Of a stretch of DNA of 64,000 nt, positions 1 to 9,193 are shown piece after piece. The first letter of the stretch is position 1; the number at the start of each line of letters is the position of its first letter. The notes below the pieces were generated by a model that saw only the letters and a list, made by a program, of their open reading frames with translations, made no database searches and was not told the DNA's origin. A program made the position numbers and the translations under genes. This stretch comes from Kentomonas sorsogonicus (Eukaryota > Euglenozoa > Kinetoplastea > Trypanosomatida > Trypanosomatidae): the NCBI GenBank assembly GCA_030347455.1, contig JAQOSZ010000007.1, forward strand, positions 434,001 through 498,000, given 5' to 3'.

Positions 1-114
1 TGAGAGGCAGAGGAGCGCGAGCGCGGGGCGTCGCCCGCCGTCGCACTCTCCGTCTCTCTCTTCATTGCACCCTCGGCACTCGCTGCTGCTGCAGCAGCAG
101 GAGTCAGAGCACTC

Positions 115-1164
115 CTATGGTGGCCGCCAGCAGCGCTCCTGTTCCACCCCTCCTCCCCTCCTCCTCCCTTCACCACCGCCGCTGCCGCTGCCGCTGCCGT
201 TTTCGTTTTCGGCCAAGTTAAATTCGTCCTCATCATAGTAGGAGGTATAGTAGTAGCGAAAGTTGGGGTTCGACTGGTTCTGTTCGCTCGGACGATGTTG
301 ATGATGGTGGTGATTGCTGTTGCTGTTGGCACTGCTGTTATCATTATGGCGATTCTGGTTATGATTGTTAATGTTATGATTGTCACCGTCATCATCGTTG
401 TTGTTGTTATTGTTGAGAGCGCTGCTGCTGTTCGTACTGCCGCTGCCCCATCTTGCAAGCGGCCGCTGTCCTTGTTGCAAAAGTGGAGACATTTTTCTTG
501 TCGTTGCTACTGCCGGCGACGATGAGGCCGCGTTCGCTCCTCCTACTCCTCCTCCCGCCGCCGCTGGCGGCAGTTGCGAGCCGACAGAGCTTTGCCGATT
601 GCCACGTTTTTGTGGATACGCCGCCGCCGGCAGTTTATTCCGTTGCTCCTTCTGCTGTTGCTGCTGCTGCTCTTGTATCGACGCGGCAGTGGCAGCAGCG
701 GCAGGGGCCGGCGCTCTTGTTTCTGTTGCTGTTGTTGTTTCGCCCGCACTAGTGTCAACCACCGCCACCACCAGCACTGACGTCGTTATTATTCTTATTA
801 CTATTACTATTACTGCCACTCCTACCATTGCGTGTAGTGAGCGCCTGCCGCGAGCCCGCGACGACGGCGGCGGCGACAGGAAAAGGTAGCGACGGGCGTG
901 TCGCCTCCACGTCCGTCGGCGGCGTGCTGCTGCGGCTGGAGTGGTGGTCGTCATAATCCTTGTTGTCACCGCCGCCGCCGCCACCGGGAGAAGGAGAAAG
1001 GGAGGAAGAGGAAGAAAAGGGAACGCCGCCGCCCGGTGACGTGGTGCCGCCCTCGTTTTGTGGCAGATAACTGGCGTTTGGATATAGTTGAGGCGCCCTC
1101 TGCAGTGCCTGTGGGTGATGGTACTGTTGGTATTGCTGCCGAGGGCTGCCACCGCGGCCGCCAC
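115..1164 (-). CDS. Late segment of the Asn-rich giant protein
   Basis: The frame overlaps the end of the main segment and carries on the same low-complexity style. It includes Gln, Asn and His runs, the island NFRYYYTSYYDEDEFNLAEN and a Gly-Ser tract. The first third, read in this frame, is Arg/Pro/Val-rich and probably not the coding frame; the sense part lies roughly between 750 and 115. Beyond 115 a further frame (ALTPAAAAAASAEGAMKRE and onward) stays open to position 1, so the C-terminus is outside the window. Confidence 0.5.
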   Translation of the reverse strand: MAAAVAALGSNTNSTITHRHCRGRLNYIQTPVICHKTRAAPRHRAAAFPFLPLPPFLLLPVAAAAVTTRIMTTTTPAAAARRRRTWRRHARRYLFLSPPPSSRARGRRSLHAMVGVAVIVIVIRIITTSVLVVAVVDTSAGETTTATETRAPAPAAAATAASIQEQQQQQQKEQRNKLPAAAYPQKRGNRQSSVGSQLPPAAAGGGVGGANAASSSPAVATTRKMSPLLQQGQRPLARWGSGSTNSSSALNNNNNNDDDGDNHNINNHNQNRHNDNSSANSNSNHHHHQHRPSEQNQSNPNFRYYYTSYYDEDEFNLAENENGSGSGSGGGEGRRRGGGVEQERCWRPP

Positions 1165-3748
1165 CCCCAGAGACGTCGTTCACGTTCGTAATGCTAAATC
1201 CCCTCGGCCTGTCATTGTTACTGTTGTTGTTGTTGTTGTCGTTATACGTGTTGTTATTCCTATTACTATTGGTAATCATCTTACTATTAGTATTATTATT
1301 ATTATTATCACTGTTGATCGGTTCGTGTGGGTGGGGCTTGTCTCCGCCTTCCCTTTCGTCCTCACTGCTGTCTCCGCTGCCGTCAGTACTACCAACGTCA
1401 ACAAAATTTGGAGAAGAAGAAGCAGAAGGAAGAGGAATGGGTCTCGCCGTGCCGCGGCCGGCCCGCCTCCCGCCACCACCGTCGGCCTTGCGAGCGCTAA
1501 AAGGGCTGGTGGCGGAGCCATTTCCCCATCCACCACCGTCATCGCCATCATCATTATTATCATCAGCATCATTGTTGGTACTCTCACTGCCGTTACTGTT
1601 GCTATAGACGCTACTGTTGTCATTGTTATTCCTCTGATTGCCATTCCAGTGGTTCGGACGCGGAGGAGGAGGGGGGTGATGGTGGCTGTTATGCTGCTCA
1701 TTCTTGCTGTTATTACTGTTATTGTTGTTACTATTATTATTGTTGCTGATGTTGTCCATGTCATACGGGTCGGCGCTGGGGTCCTGGAAGCTGTCATCGA
1801 GGCTCTCCCGGCGCATGTACAGCGGCGGCGGCGGCCCGCGAGAGGGGGAGCCGTTGGCCGGCGCCGTGCCGCGCCGATCCAAACGATACCCCGCAAACGG
1901 CCGCGACGCACCACCACTACCACCACCAACACTACCACCACCATCACCGCCAACACCGCCACTGGAGTTGTTGTTGTTGTTGTTCACGTCGTCTTCATTG
2001 TTGGCACTCCCGGCGTCAGAGTAGCCGACACCGCCGCCGCCGCCGTCGTTAGCCTCTTTGTTATTACTATTATTGTCATATTGCTTACCGCCTCCAAACG
2101 GAATCTTCTTGAAACCCTTTTTCACACTACCGTCAGCATTCTTATTATTATTATTGTTGTTATTGATGTTGATGTTAGTGCTGTTGCTGTTGTTATTGTT
2201 GTTTTCCCGATCCAAAACAACCGTCGCGTCCAAGTTTTCATCATCCGCGTGATTACTTTCCCCGTCGCTGACGCGCCGAAATGGGTAGTAGTTGCCTTGG
2301 CCGTCATTATCATCATGATCATTATCAATACCGCGGGGGCCGTTGATGTTATTATTGCTATTGTTGAGGTGAGTGTCGTTATTATTCCTGCTGTTGTTGT
2401 TCATATTGTTATTATGACGATGATTCTGATGGTGATTATTATTCTGATTACGGTTGTACGTCTCCCCTTCCCCCTTCTCCTCCTCCTCAAATCCGTCGTC
2501 GTCGTCGGACTCCTCGTTAATGATGGTTGGACGGCTGCTGGCGACCTCATCGCTGTCGTTAGCATTGTCAATCATACCAATATTATTATTATTATTAGCA
2601 CTCATGTCACCGCCACCGAGGTGGAGGGGATGGTACTGTTTAGCAGGTCCTTCGGGAGATTCGCGCGGATTATGACCCCTCCTGTTGTTGTTGTTATTGT
2701 TGTTGCTAGTTTCCGCGTTCATCTCGGCCACCTCCTCCTCCTCCTGCACATCTTCTTCCTTGTCGTCCTCGGCGTCTATTTCCTCGTAAAACTCTCTACT
2801 TACGCGCATGCTGCTGTTATTTCCGTAAAGGCTGCCCTCCTCGCGTGCGTGGAAAAAGCTGCGGTCGCTAACCTCCCTCGACATGTTTGTTGGAGAGAGC
2901 CGTGGGGGGTGATACCCCTGCTGATGGTGCTGCTGTTGTTGTTCCTGTGATGGCCGCCGGAGGCCGTCGTTGCTATTGTTGTTGCTTTTCTCATTAGTGT
3001 TACCATCATGGTTACTGTTATTATTGTTAGTGTTATTGTTGTTGTTGTTGTTGTTATTGTTATTGATATTGTTATTATCGTTATTGTTAAGAACCGTTAC
3101 GGAGGTGTTGGTGCTGTTGCTGTTGGACTTAACCGGTGGCATCAGAGGACTCACGCTGTCTCCGCGCGCCCGAGGGGAGAGGCGACGCGGGACAAATTGT
3201 TGTTGCTGTTGTTCCTGTTGCTGTTGTTGGTGGTGTTTCTGTGGGTATGCTGTCGGTCGCCACGCACGCTCCGGAGTGACATCGGAGGCAACGCTATTGT
3301 TAACGTCATTGTTATCGTTGATATTATGGTTGTTATCATTGGTATTGTTGCTGTTGTTATTACTATGGAAAGTATCATAGCCGTTGTTATTATTACTATT
3401 ATTACTACTACCACCGTTAGGGTTACTGATGTTGTTATCACTATGATGGTTGTTAATAGCGTTGGGATTCCTATTGGAATTATTAAAATTGTTATTGTTG
3501 CTGCTGTTATTGCTGTTATTGTTGTTGTTATTACTTTGGGGGCTGCGCGGTGACAGGGAGGCCGCCGCCATCATGCCGTCCTTCTTTCGCTTAATCATAT
3601 TCTTCCAAGCCGTGGACTGCGGAGTGGCGGGGGCGGCGGGGGCAACAGCAATCGTAGCAGCAGCAGCAGTGGTAGCGGTGGTGGTGGTGGTAACAGGAGT
3701 AGTGGGAGAAGTGCTGACGTTAGTCGCGTTAGCATTACTGTTGTTGTG
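755..3748 (-). CDS. Main uninterrupted segment of the Asn-rich giant protein
   Basis: The longest intact frame of this gene, about 1,000 codons. The frame is open upstream of its first ATG at 3598, so that ATG is probably internal. The product is dominated by Asn tracts separated by short motif islands such as ERAWRPTAYPQKHH, FVPRRLSPRARGDSVSPL, REFYEEIDAEDDKEED, YPFRRVSDGES, SRPFAGYRLDRRG and YMRRESLDDSFQDP. Several islands carry Arg-x-x-Ser sites typical of kinase targets. The composition predicts a disordered, prion-like protein. No enzyme domain, signal peptide or membrane segment is visible. A function cannot be assigned. Confidence 0.65.
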   Translation of the reverse strand, partial: HNNSNANATNVSTSPTTPVTTTTTATTAAAATIAVAPAAPATPQSTAWKNMIKRKKDGMMAAASLSPRSPQSNNNNNNSNNSSNNNNFNNSNRNPNAINNHHSDNNISNPNGGSSNNSNNNNGYDTFHSNNNSNNTNDNNHNINDNNDVNNSVASDVTPERAWRPTAYPQKHHQQQQQEQQQQQFVPRRLSPRARGDSVSPLMPPVKSNSNSTNTSVTVLNNNDNNNINNNNNNNNNNNTNNNNSNHDGNTNEKSNNNSNDGLRRPSQEQQQQHHQQGYHPPRLSPTNMSREVSDRSFFHAREEGSLYGNNSSMRVSREFYEEIDAEDDKEEDVQEEEEVAEMNAETSNNNNNNNRRGHNPRESPEGPAKQYHPLHLGGGDMSANNNNNIGMIDNANDSDEVASSRPTIINEESDDDDGFEEEEKGEGETYNRNQNNNHHQNHRHNNNMNNNSRNNNDTHLNNSNNNINGPRGIDNDHDDNDGQGNYYPFRRVSDGESNHADDENLDATVVLDRENNNNNSNSTNININNNNNNNKNADGSVKKGFKKIPFGGGKQYDNNSNNKEANDGGGGGVGYSDAGSANNEDDVNNNNNNSSGGVGGDGGGSVGGGSGGASRPFAGYRLDRRGTAPANGSPSRGPPPPLYMRRESLDDSFQDPSADPYDMDNISNNNNSNNNNSNNSKNEQHNSHHHPPPPPRPNHWNGNQRNNNDNSSVYSNSNGSESTNNDADDNNDDGDDGGGWGNGSATSPFSARKADGGGGRRAGRGTARPIPLPSASSSPNFVDVGSTDGSGDSSEDEREGGDKPHPHEPINSDNNNNNTNSKMITNSNRNNNTYNDNNNNNSNNDRPRGFSITNVNDVSGGGGRGGSPRQQYQQYHHPQALQRAPQLYPNASYLPQNEGGTTSPGGGVPFSSSSSLSPSPGGGGGGDNKDYDDHHSSRSSTPPTDVEATRPSLPFPVAAAVVAGSRQALTTRNGRSGSNSNSNKNNNDVSAGGGGG

Positions 3749-5257
3749 TTATTGCTGTTGTTTGCCGCCGCTGATACGGAAGAAAGAGAGGAAGAGGGAG
3801 GAGGAGCAGCAGCAGCAGCGGAAGAAGCGGCAGGGCTGGAGACTGCAGGAGGAGCAACAATAGCACCACCAACGGCGGCAGTGGTGGCAGTGGTGGCAGG
3901 AGGAGGAGAGGAACACTATCATCACTTGTATTGTTGTTGTTGTTATTGATGCGATGGATTTTGTGCCGCTCCAAGTGACTCCCCGGCGGCCCCATCGCTC
4001 GCTGTTGAGTGAAGTTGGCTTTTCCTCCTCCGTCTCCGCCAGCGTTATTGTTGTTATTATTGTTGTTATTGTTGTTGTTATTGTGTTATTGTTCAGTGCC
4101 TCCAAATCGACTGTGCTGGCAGTCACATTGGAGTCGCCGCGCGCGTGTGCAAAATAGCCACCACTAATCGCATTATTATTATTATTAATCATTACGAGTG
4201 GCTCTGTTCAGAGTAGCAGCGGTGAAGTTGTTACTGCTGTTATTATTATTATTATTATTACTATTAGTATTAATATTATCACTATTATTATTATTGTTAT
4301 TATTGTTCTCATAGTTCCAACTATCATCATGGTGATATAGCAAACCGCCGCCGCCTCCGAAGCTGTCATGTTCTAAAAACACTTCTTCTTCTTCTTCGTC
4401 TCCTCTTCCTCTTCAAAGTGAATGGTGCTGCCTGGCTCGCGTGTGTCGTCGTTCTTATTGTTACTATTAATATTATTATCCGCACTGACGTTAAGTTTAT
4501 CCTGTTTAGGAATATCGTTGTTGTTGTTGCTGAGATCTGCGTTGCTGTTGATATTATTATTATCATCATTAGTTGTTATTATCATTAGCTTCTTCGTCAT
4601 TTTCCTTATCCAGACCAGCTTTGGTGCTCTTCTTGGAAGTATTCCGCTTGACTTTGCTGCTACTATTATTATTATTATCGTTTTTGTTGTTGTTGTTGCT
4701 GCTGCCGCCGCCCACTCCTTGATAATCCACCTCCGGGATGCTCGCAAAGAAGGATTCGGTGGTCAGTTTGTTTTGCTGGTGATTGAATAGATTACGGCGG
4801 CTGGTGCTGTTGCTGCGGCTGCGCGGCGCTCGGCCGTCCTTGGTCATGGAGGCGTTGTTACTGTTGATATTACTCTTATTGATTATTATTGTTATCACTA
4901 TCATTAATATTAGCATCGCGGCCACCCTTCTCCTTGTCGTCGCTGCTGTTGTTGTTGTTGTTGCTATTATTGTTTGTTATTGTTGTTGATTTGATCGTTT
5001 TCTTTCCGACTGCTCTGCAGTAGGATATCATCTCCACTTGCCTCCGGCCTCGCGCGGGGGTTCGCGCTGCGCTGATACGGCAGCGTTCGGGTGACGGAGG
5101 GGGGTTGGTGCGCCTGCGTGTCGTTGTCAGACGATAGCAACACTGTAGGCTGCGGCTGTGGTGCGGAAGGATTGTCGCCGCCGCCGCCGTCGCCCTTCTC
5201 CTCGGTAATTTTTGTCTTCTTCTTTTTCTCACCACTAATATGATGATGCTTTGTCAT
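3749..5257 (-). other. Zone of dense frame switching inside the Asn-rich gene
   Basis: In these 1.5 kb the open frame changes at least eight times. Partial products include a Lys-rich head near 5230, the sequence ESFFASIPEVDYQGVGGG near 4740, acidic EEEEETKKKK near 4390, and long Asn runs near 4300 and 4050. Near 4070 one frame reads EALNNNT and the next continues as a pure Asn run into AGGDGGGKANFTQQRA, which is the natural sense reading. Near 3880 a third frame gives a typical Ala/Pro/Ser linker that the neighbouring frames read as poly-Leu. The overlapping readings therefore show which frame is coding at each point. Confidence 0.55.
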
Positions 5258-5765
5258 CCTTTTTGTGCAGCTTGTGTCTTCGACTCTTCGGTTTTCTTAC
5301 TGTCCTTCTTGTCTGCCTTCTTACTCTTCTCCCTTGTCTTTGTTTTGCTTCATCGCCCTTAGTGTAGCCAGAGGGGGCACCTTTGGACTTGTCCTCTGAC
5401 GCGCCTTTTTTACTTTCCCCGCCATTATCAGCAGCAGCGGAAGGGTCACCTTTCGCTTTGCTCTTTTCCCTCCGGGGCACGAGGCGGGAGAAGAGAGAAG
5501 TGCTGGCGCTCCGTCGCTCTTTGCCAGTGGAGGAGGAATAATCAACGGCACCACTAGTACCACCACCGCTAGCGTTAGTACTACCATTGGCATTGGTGGG
5601 GGCGTCTGTGCGATGGTTTGTACTTTGATTAGGAGCTGCCGCAGCAGCAGCAGCAGCAGCATCCGGTGACGGGGGAGAAGGAGAAGGAGAGGAAGGCGAG
5701 GGCGGCGCCGCTGTTGTTTGGGACTTTTCCTCTCTAGGAGTCGGTTTTGCTTTTACTTTTCCCAC
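5235..5765 (-). CDS. Second segment of the Asn-rich giant protein, basic and Pro/Ser-rich
   Basis: An open frame of about 176 codons with a Ser/Pro tract, a run of nine Ala, then a strongly basic end rich in Lys and Arg. No domain is recognised. The coding character continues from the preceding segment and into the following frame without an A/T-rich gap. The first in-frame ATG at 5765 need not be a start, because the same frame is open upstream (residues such as TSPEKRRQVGKVKAKP). I infer it is an internal part of the gene that starts at 6261. Confidence 0.5.
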   Translation of the reverse strand: MGKVKAKPTPREEKSQTTAAPPSPSSPSPSPPSPDAAAAAAAAAPNQSTNHRTDAPTNANGSTNASGGGTSGAVDYSSSTGKERRSASTSLFSRLVPRREKSKAKGDPSAAADNGGESKKGASEDKSKGAPSGYTKGDEAKQRQGRRVRRQTRRTVRKPKSRRHKLHKKDDKASSY

Positions 5766-5805
5766 TTGCCGTCGTTTTTCCGGCGATGTCTTATATTACT
5801 TATTA

Positions 5806-6261
5806 CTACTTGTTGTTATTATTATCTTTGGTATTCAATGCCGATGGCGATGCTGTCATTGCTGCTCTCGTACTGTTAGCATCCTTCCTATTGCCGGGAT
5901 TAGCGGGAGAGGGACTTTTTGCTATTCTTTCATTTGAATTGGAGCTCCCAGCAGCGTTCACTGCCCGGCTCTCACCGACATTATCTCTGCTATCTTTGTG
6001 TATATTCCCCTCCGTCGTTGTGCCAGCCGCATTGTTATTATTATTATTATTATTATCGTCACCGCTGATGTTGTTGTTCTTCTTCTCAGCACCGCCGCCG
6101 CCACTGTCGTCTCTCCCCTTGCTGGGAGCAGTTTCCGTAGTTTTCCCCTCTCTTTTGAGAGCGCAGTAGGCGGCAGCGGCGGGAGAGGAGGGGGAGCGAT
6201 TCTTATCATGAGAAGCGTCGTTGCTCTCGCCCTCTGCGGGGCTCGTTTGATTGTTTCCCAT
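5806..6261 (-). CDS. N-terminal segment of the Asn-rich giant protein, possible N-myristoylation
   Basis: Starts at a true ATG 6 nt after a well-formed splice-acceptor AG. The first residues, MGNNQT, fit the N-myristoylation pattern of Gly2 with Ser/Thr at position 6, so membrane anchoring is possible. The rest (about 150 residues) is Ala, Ser, Asp and Asn rich with an eight-residue Asn run and no domain I recognise. The frame ends in a cluster of stop codons (TAG TAA TAA), so this could be a short protein in its own right. I prefer the view that it is the head of the larger gene, because coding-like sequence resumes about 30 nt later without a spacer. Confidence 0.6.
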   Translation of the reverse strand: MGNNQTSPAEGESNDASHDKNRSPSSPAAAAYCALKREGKTTETAPSKGRDDSGGGGAEKKNNNISGDDNNNNNNNNAAGTTTEGNIHKDSRDNVGESRAVNAAGSSNSNERIAKSPSPANPGNRKDANSTRAAMTASPSALNTKDNNNNK

Positions 6262-8296
6262 GTATTTCTATGTATGTATATATCGATTGCGTTGAAGAAA
6301 AAGAGGGAGAAAAAGAAGAAGACAATAAAAGATTCTTGATAGAAGCGATACAAAAGAATAAATAAAAGAAGTGGTAGAAATAAAGCACAGACTATGAAAC
6401 TGTATGGGTTGAGAGTGTCGAAAGCAAAAAAAAAGAATGAATGAAAGCAGAAAAAGGCAAATGATACGGAAAATATTGGAAAGAAAGGCGGAATATAATA
6501 ATTTTTTTAAAAAGTCTCAATAAGTGTGTGTGTGTGTGTCTGCGAGGTGATTCAGCTATAGATAAATTCACTATTGATACGTTTGGTGTTGGCTGCTGTT
6601 GTTGTCGTTGTTTGTTTGTTGCTCTTCTGTTTGATAGGACTGCTGCGACGTTTATGATGGACGGTAGAGAGAGAAGAAGAAGCGGTTAACAAGGAATCGA
6701 TATGATACGCGCATCAGCATAACTGATGCATATGTTCATGTATATGGGGAGAAGAAGAAGCAATTCAGAGAAAGAAAAAAAAAGGAGAAAAGAAAAATAA
6801 AGTGCAGAGATAAACTCCCATTTCATCAAACGAGTGATAGGCATGAGTTGGGTCCCTCTCGCATTGTGTAAGGCAGGTTCAACAAACAAGCGAGTGAATT
6901 TAAAAAAAAAAAAAATTAATCACTCACTGCTCGTCAGGGGAAATCATTTTCTTCTTTTTTCTTCTTCAAATTTCTGCACACCATTGGTCCCTCACGATGA
7001 TCTTTAGTCTCATCTGTACTTTCATCAATAACTAACTCTTTCCTTTACCTAGATTTTACTCAAATATCGCTGGCAAAATATTGGAAAATTAAGAATAAAA
7101 AGAAGAGGAAGATAAATAGAAATAGAATAGAATAAAAAAGAAAGTTATGGTCGGGAAATGATAAAGAGTGGAGGAGTTAGAAAAAAAAAGGGGAAAAAGA
7201 TAGCTTTTGATGGAAAAGAATACAACGCTAAAGTTGGTGCGGAAAAAACAAAGAAGAAAGAAACTGAAAGGGGAGAATGAGAAAAAAAAAGGAAGAAATG
7301 AAGAGGGAACACAGAAAGATAAACAAAAAGAAAAGAAAAAAGGAGAAGAAATACTCCGTTTGAGAAGTTGTGTTCATTCCAATATTGACTTTTTCTTCTT
7401 CTTCTTACACGTATTTATCTGTCGTTTCTCATTCATGCATTCTTTTTTTGTTGTTTGATTTCTTTCTTTTCCTCACCCGTGCATTTTATTGCTTGATTCT
7501 TTTTTTCTGTTTATGATAGTGTTGTTTGCTTCTCTTCACCGATCAATCGATAAGTCGATAATGAAAATAATAACAGAAAGTTATAAACCTAAAAAACACG
7601 ATAAAGAAAAACAAAAGAAAATGAAGATTCACAACAACAACGAAGGAAAGAAAAAACAGAGAACAGTAATCCGAAACAGTTCAGGAAGAAAAGGAATTTA
7701 GATTTAAAATTTTAAATTTAAAAAAAAAGCGATCATAAAGAGAAGGAAAGAGCAAATGCCGCTATCAAAAAAAAAGTTTCCGTTTTTTTTTTGTTTCTGA
7801 GCTTCTGTGTTTAAAAGAAAAGGAAGAGAAAAGAAAGTGGGAAGGGAAAAAAAAAGATGTATTCAGTTTTCGTGATCGATGGAGAAAGAGAGAAAAAGAA
7901 AACAGAGGACGCTACAAAAAAAAAAAGGTTTTTTAAAGAGCTGACACATATTTTTTCCCCCTCATTCGTTTCATCAATTCACAAAGTAATTGAATGCACT
8001 CCTACATAGTTTATTTTTCCCATAAAACAAAAAAAGAAAACACAAGAGTTAATTTGACTTGTTTGCGTGAGTGACGATTCGCTCGCGTTTGTTTCATAGT
8101 GTGTGGGTGCGTGAGTGGGTGGGTGCCTACTTTTAAGCTGTAAAGTAGCAGTCTATATTTTTTTTAACCTCCTCCCACTGCCACTTCCACTAGTATTAAT
8201 AGTAGTAGTAATAATAACAATACTAGTAGTACCGTTATCGTTACAGCGAATGACTTGTGTGTGTGTGTGTGTGCGGTGTCTCTCACCCTCTCACAC
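6262..8296. other. A/T-rich intergenic region, 2.0 kb
   Basis: The sequence is A-rich on the plus strand with many short A, GA and AAG runs, a GT repeat at 6524-6539 and T-rich stretches near 7380-7530. Small open frames on the plus strand around 7200-7700 are Lys-rich products of A runs and I do not accept them. It must hold the 3' UTR of the aldolase gene and the 5' region of the Asn-rich gene. No tRNA-like or other RNA gene was recognised. Confidence 0.7.
6268..6335 (-). promoter_or_regulatory. Predicted spliced-leader acceptor: polypyrimidine tract plus AG
   Basis: On the minus strand a pyrimidine tract of about 40 nt (6335-6294) is followed by a short A/T-rich stretch and the first AG at 6269-6268, six nt before the ATG at 6261. 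This is the arrangement used for spliced-leader trans-splicing in trypanosomatids. It supports 6261 as the true start and predicts an extremely short transcript-encoded 5' UTR. Confidence 0.6.
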
Positions 8297-9193
8297 TCAG
8301 AGGGTGTTGGAGGGCGCGGGCACCCACCCCTTGCTGGCCGCCTGCGCCGCCTCCGCGGCCTCCGTCAGCCGCCGCTTTGCCTCCGTCTGAAAATAATCCA
8401 CATCGTTGCCGAGCGTGATGAGCGTGAACCCTTTCTGCGCAAACTCCGCGACGCGCGCGGTGCCGGAGAGATAGCACCCGAGCAGCTTCCCGTGGCGTTT
8501 GGCGCTGTCGGCAAGCTTGTCGACCGCCGCCGTCAGCTCGGGCGAGCCAAGCATGGCCGCGATGTTGTAGTCGTACTTTTGGTAGAGACCCATGGAGAAG
8601 GACTGGTCAAAGGGCCCGAGGTAGGCCATGTCGGCGCCGGGCACCGCCATGATTTCCTCCAGGTTGTCCAAGCACGCCTGCGTCTCCACCTGAAACGCCA
8701 CGAGCACGTTCTTATCGGCGTTGGGGAGGTAGTGGTCGAGGCCGTGGCGGAAGGCACACGGGGTGTTGGCAAACGACCGCGTGCCGCGCGGGGCGTAGTA
8801 GCAGCACGACACCGCCTCCCGCAGCTCCGCCGCGTTGTTCACGTACGGAATCACCACACCGTCCGCGCCGCAGTCTAGCGCGTTCTGAATGCCGGCGCGG
8901 TCGGTAGTGCCCGTCACGCGTACGAGCACCATAATCTCACCCACCGTGTGCTCCTTCTTATTGTTATTCTGGCGCAGAATTTCGAGACGGTGGTTCGTCT
9001 TGATGGTCGCGATGAGTGAGAGAAGTGTCTCGGCATTGATGGGCGAGTGCTGCGCGTCCAGCAGGACCCAGTCGTGGCCGATGTAGGCGCCGGCGTAGGT
9101 CATCATGGGGCTCGTGCTCATCGCAAAGTACCCAAACTTGGGCTGCCCCGCCGCCAGCTCCGCCTTGAAGGTCGCACACGGGAGATTGGACAT
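8297..9193 (-). CDS. HpcH/HpaI aldolase/citrate lyase family protein
   Basis: The 298-residue product matches the class II pyruvate aldolase family (HpcH/HpaI, TIM barrel), whose members cleave or form 4-hydroxy-2-oxo acids using a divalent metal. Visible features are DAQHS (46-50, the usual D-x-E-H-x position), LVRV with Arg92, GADGVVIPYVN (109-119), FQVET with metal ligand Glu170, and GPFD with Asp196, followed by SFSMG. A short insert with Asn and Lys near 75-82 is a local example of the Asn tracts seen across the window. The usual Glu of the D-x-E-H motif is Gln here. The frame is intact from a clear ATG. No targeting signal is obvious, and the true substrate cannot be read from sequence. 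Confidence 0.85.
   Translation of the reverse strand: MSNLPCATFKAELAAGQPKFGYFAMSTSPMMTYAGAYIGHDWVLLDAQHSPINAETLLSLIATIKTNHRLEILRQNNNKKEHTVGEIMVLVRVTGTTDRAGIQNALDCGADGVVIPYVNNAAELREAVSCCYYAPRGTRSFANTPCAFRHGLDHYLPNADKNVLVAFQVETQACLDNLEEIMAVPGADMAYLGPFDQSFSMGLYQKYDYNIAAMLGSPELTAAVDKLADSAKRHGKLLGCYLSGTARVAEFAQKGFTLITLGNDVDYFQTEAKRRLTEAAEAAQAASKGWVPAPSNTL

Larger units (their letters stand above)
1..6261 (-). other. Span of one frame-broken giant Asn-rich gene, 3' end beyond the window
   Basis: A GC-rich, A/T-spacer-free span that I read as one gene starting at the ATG at 6261 and still open at position 1. It divides into successive open frames at about 6261-5806, 5765-5235, 5257-4967, 4925-4569, 4747-4373, 4382-4185, 4192-4070, 4070-3880, 3880-3750, 3748-755, 1164-115 and 115-1. 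At the junctions near 4070, 3880, 3750 and 120 the next frame restarts one base early, as if a base were missing, and the protein style (Asn, Ser, Gly, Pro tracts) continues across. There is no recognisable catalytic domain. The alternative that several small genes lie here is weakened by the lack of any A/T-rich spacer between them. Confidence 0.6.

Noticed and set aside
1088-2950. A 620-codon plus-strand open frame of Val, Ile and Thr
   Set aside because: It is the complementary translation of AAC/AAT Asn tracts (GTT/ATT read as Val/Ile), so it is a shadow, not a membrane protein.
3735-3995. A poly-Leu/Pro frame suggesting a hydrophobic domain
   Set aside because: The neighbouring frame reads a natural Ala/Pro/Ser linker over the same DNA; the Leu run is the out-of-frame reading of CCT/GCT codons.
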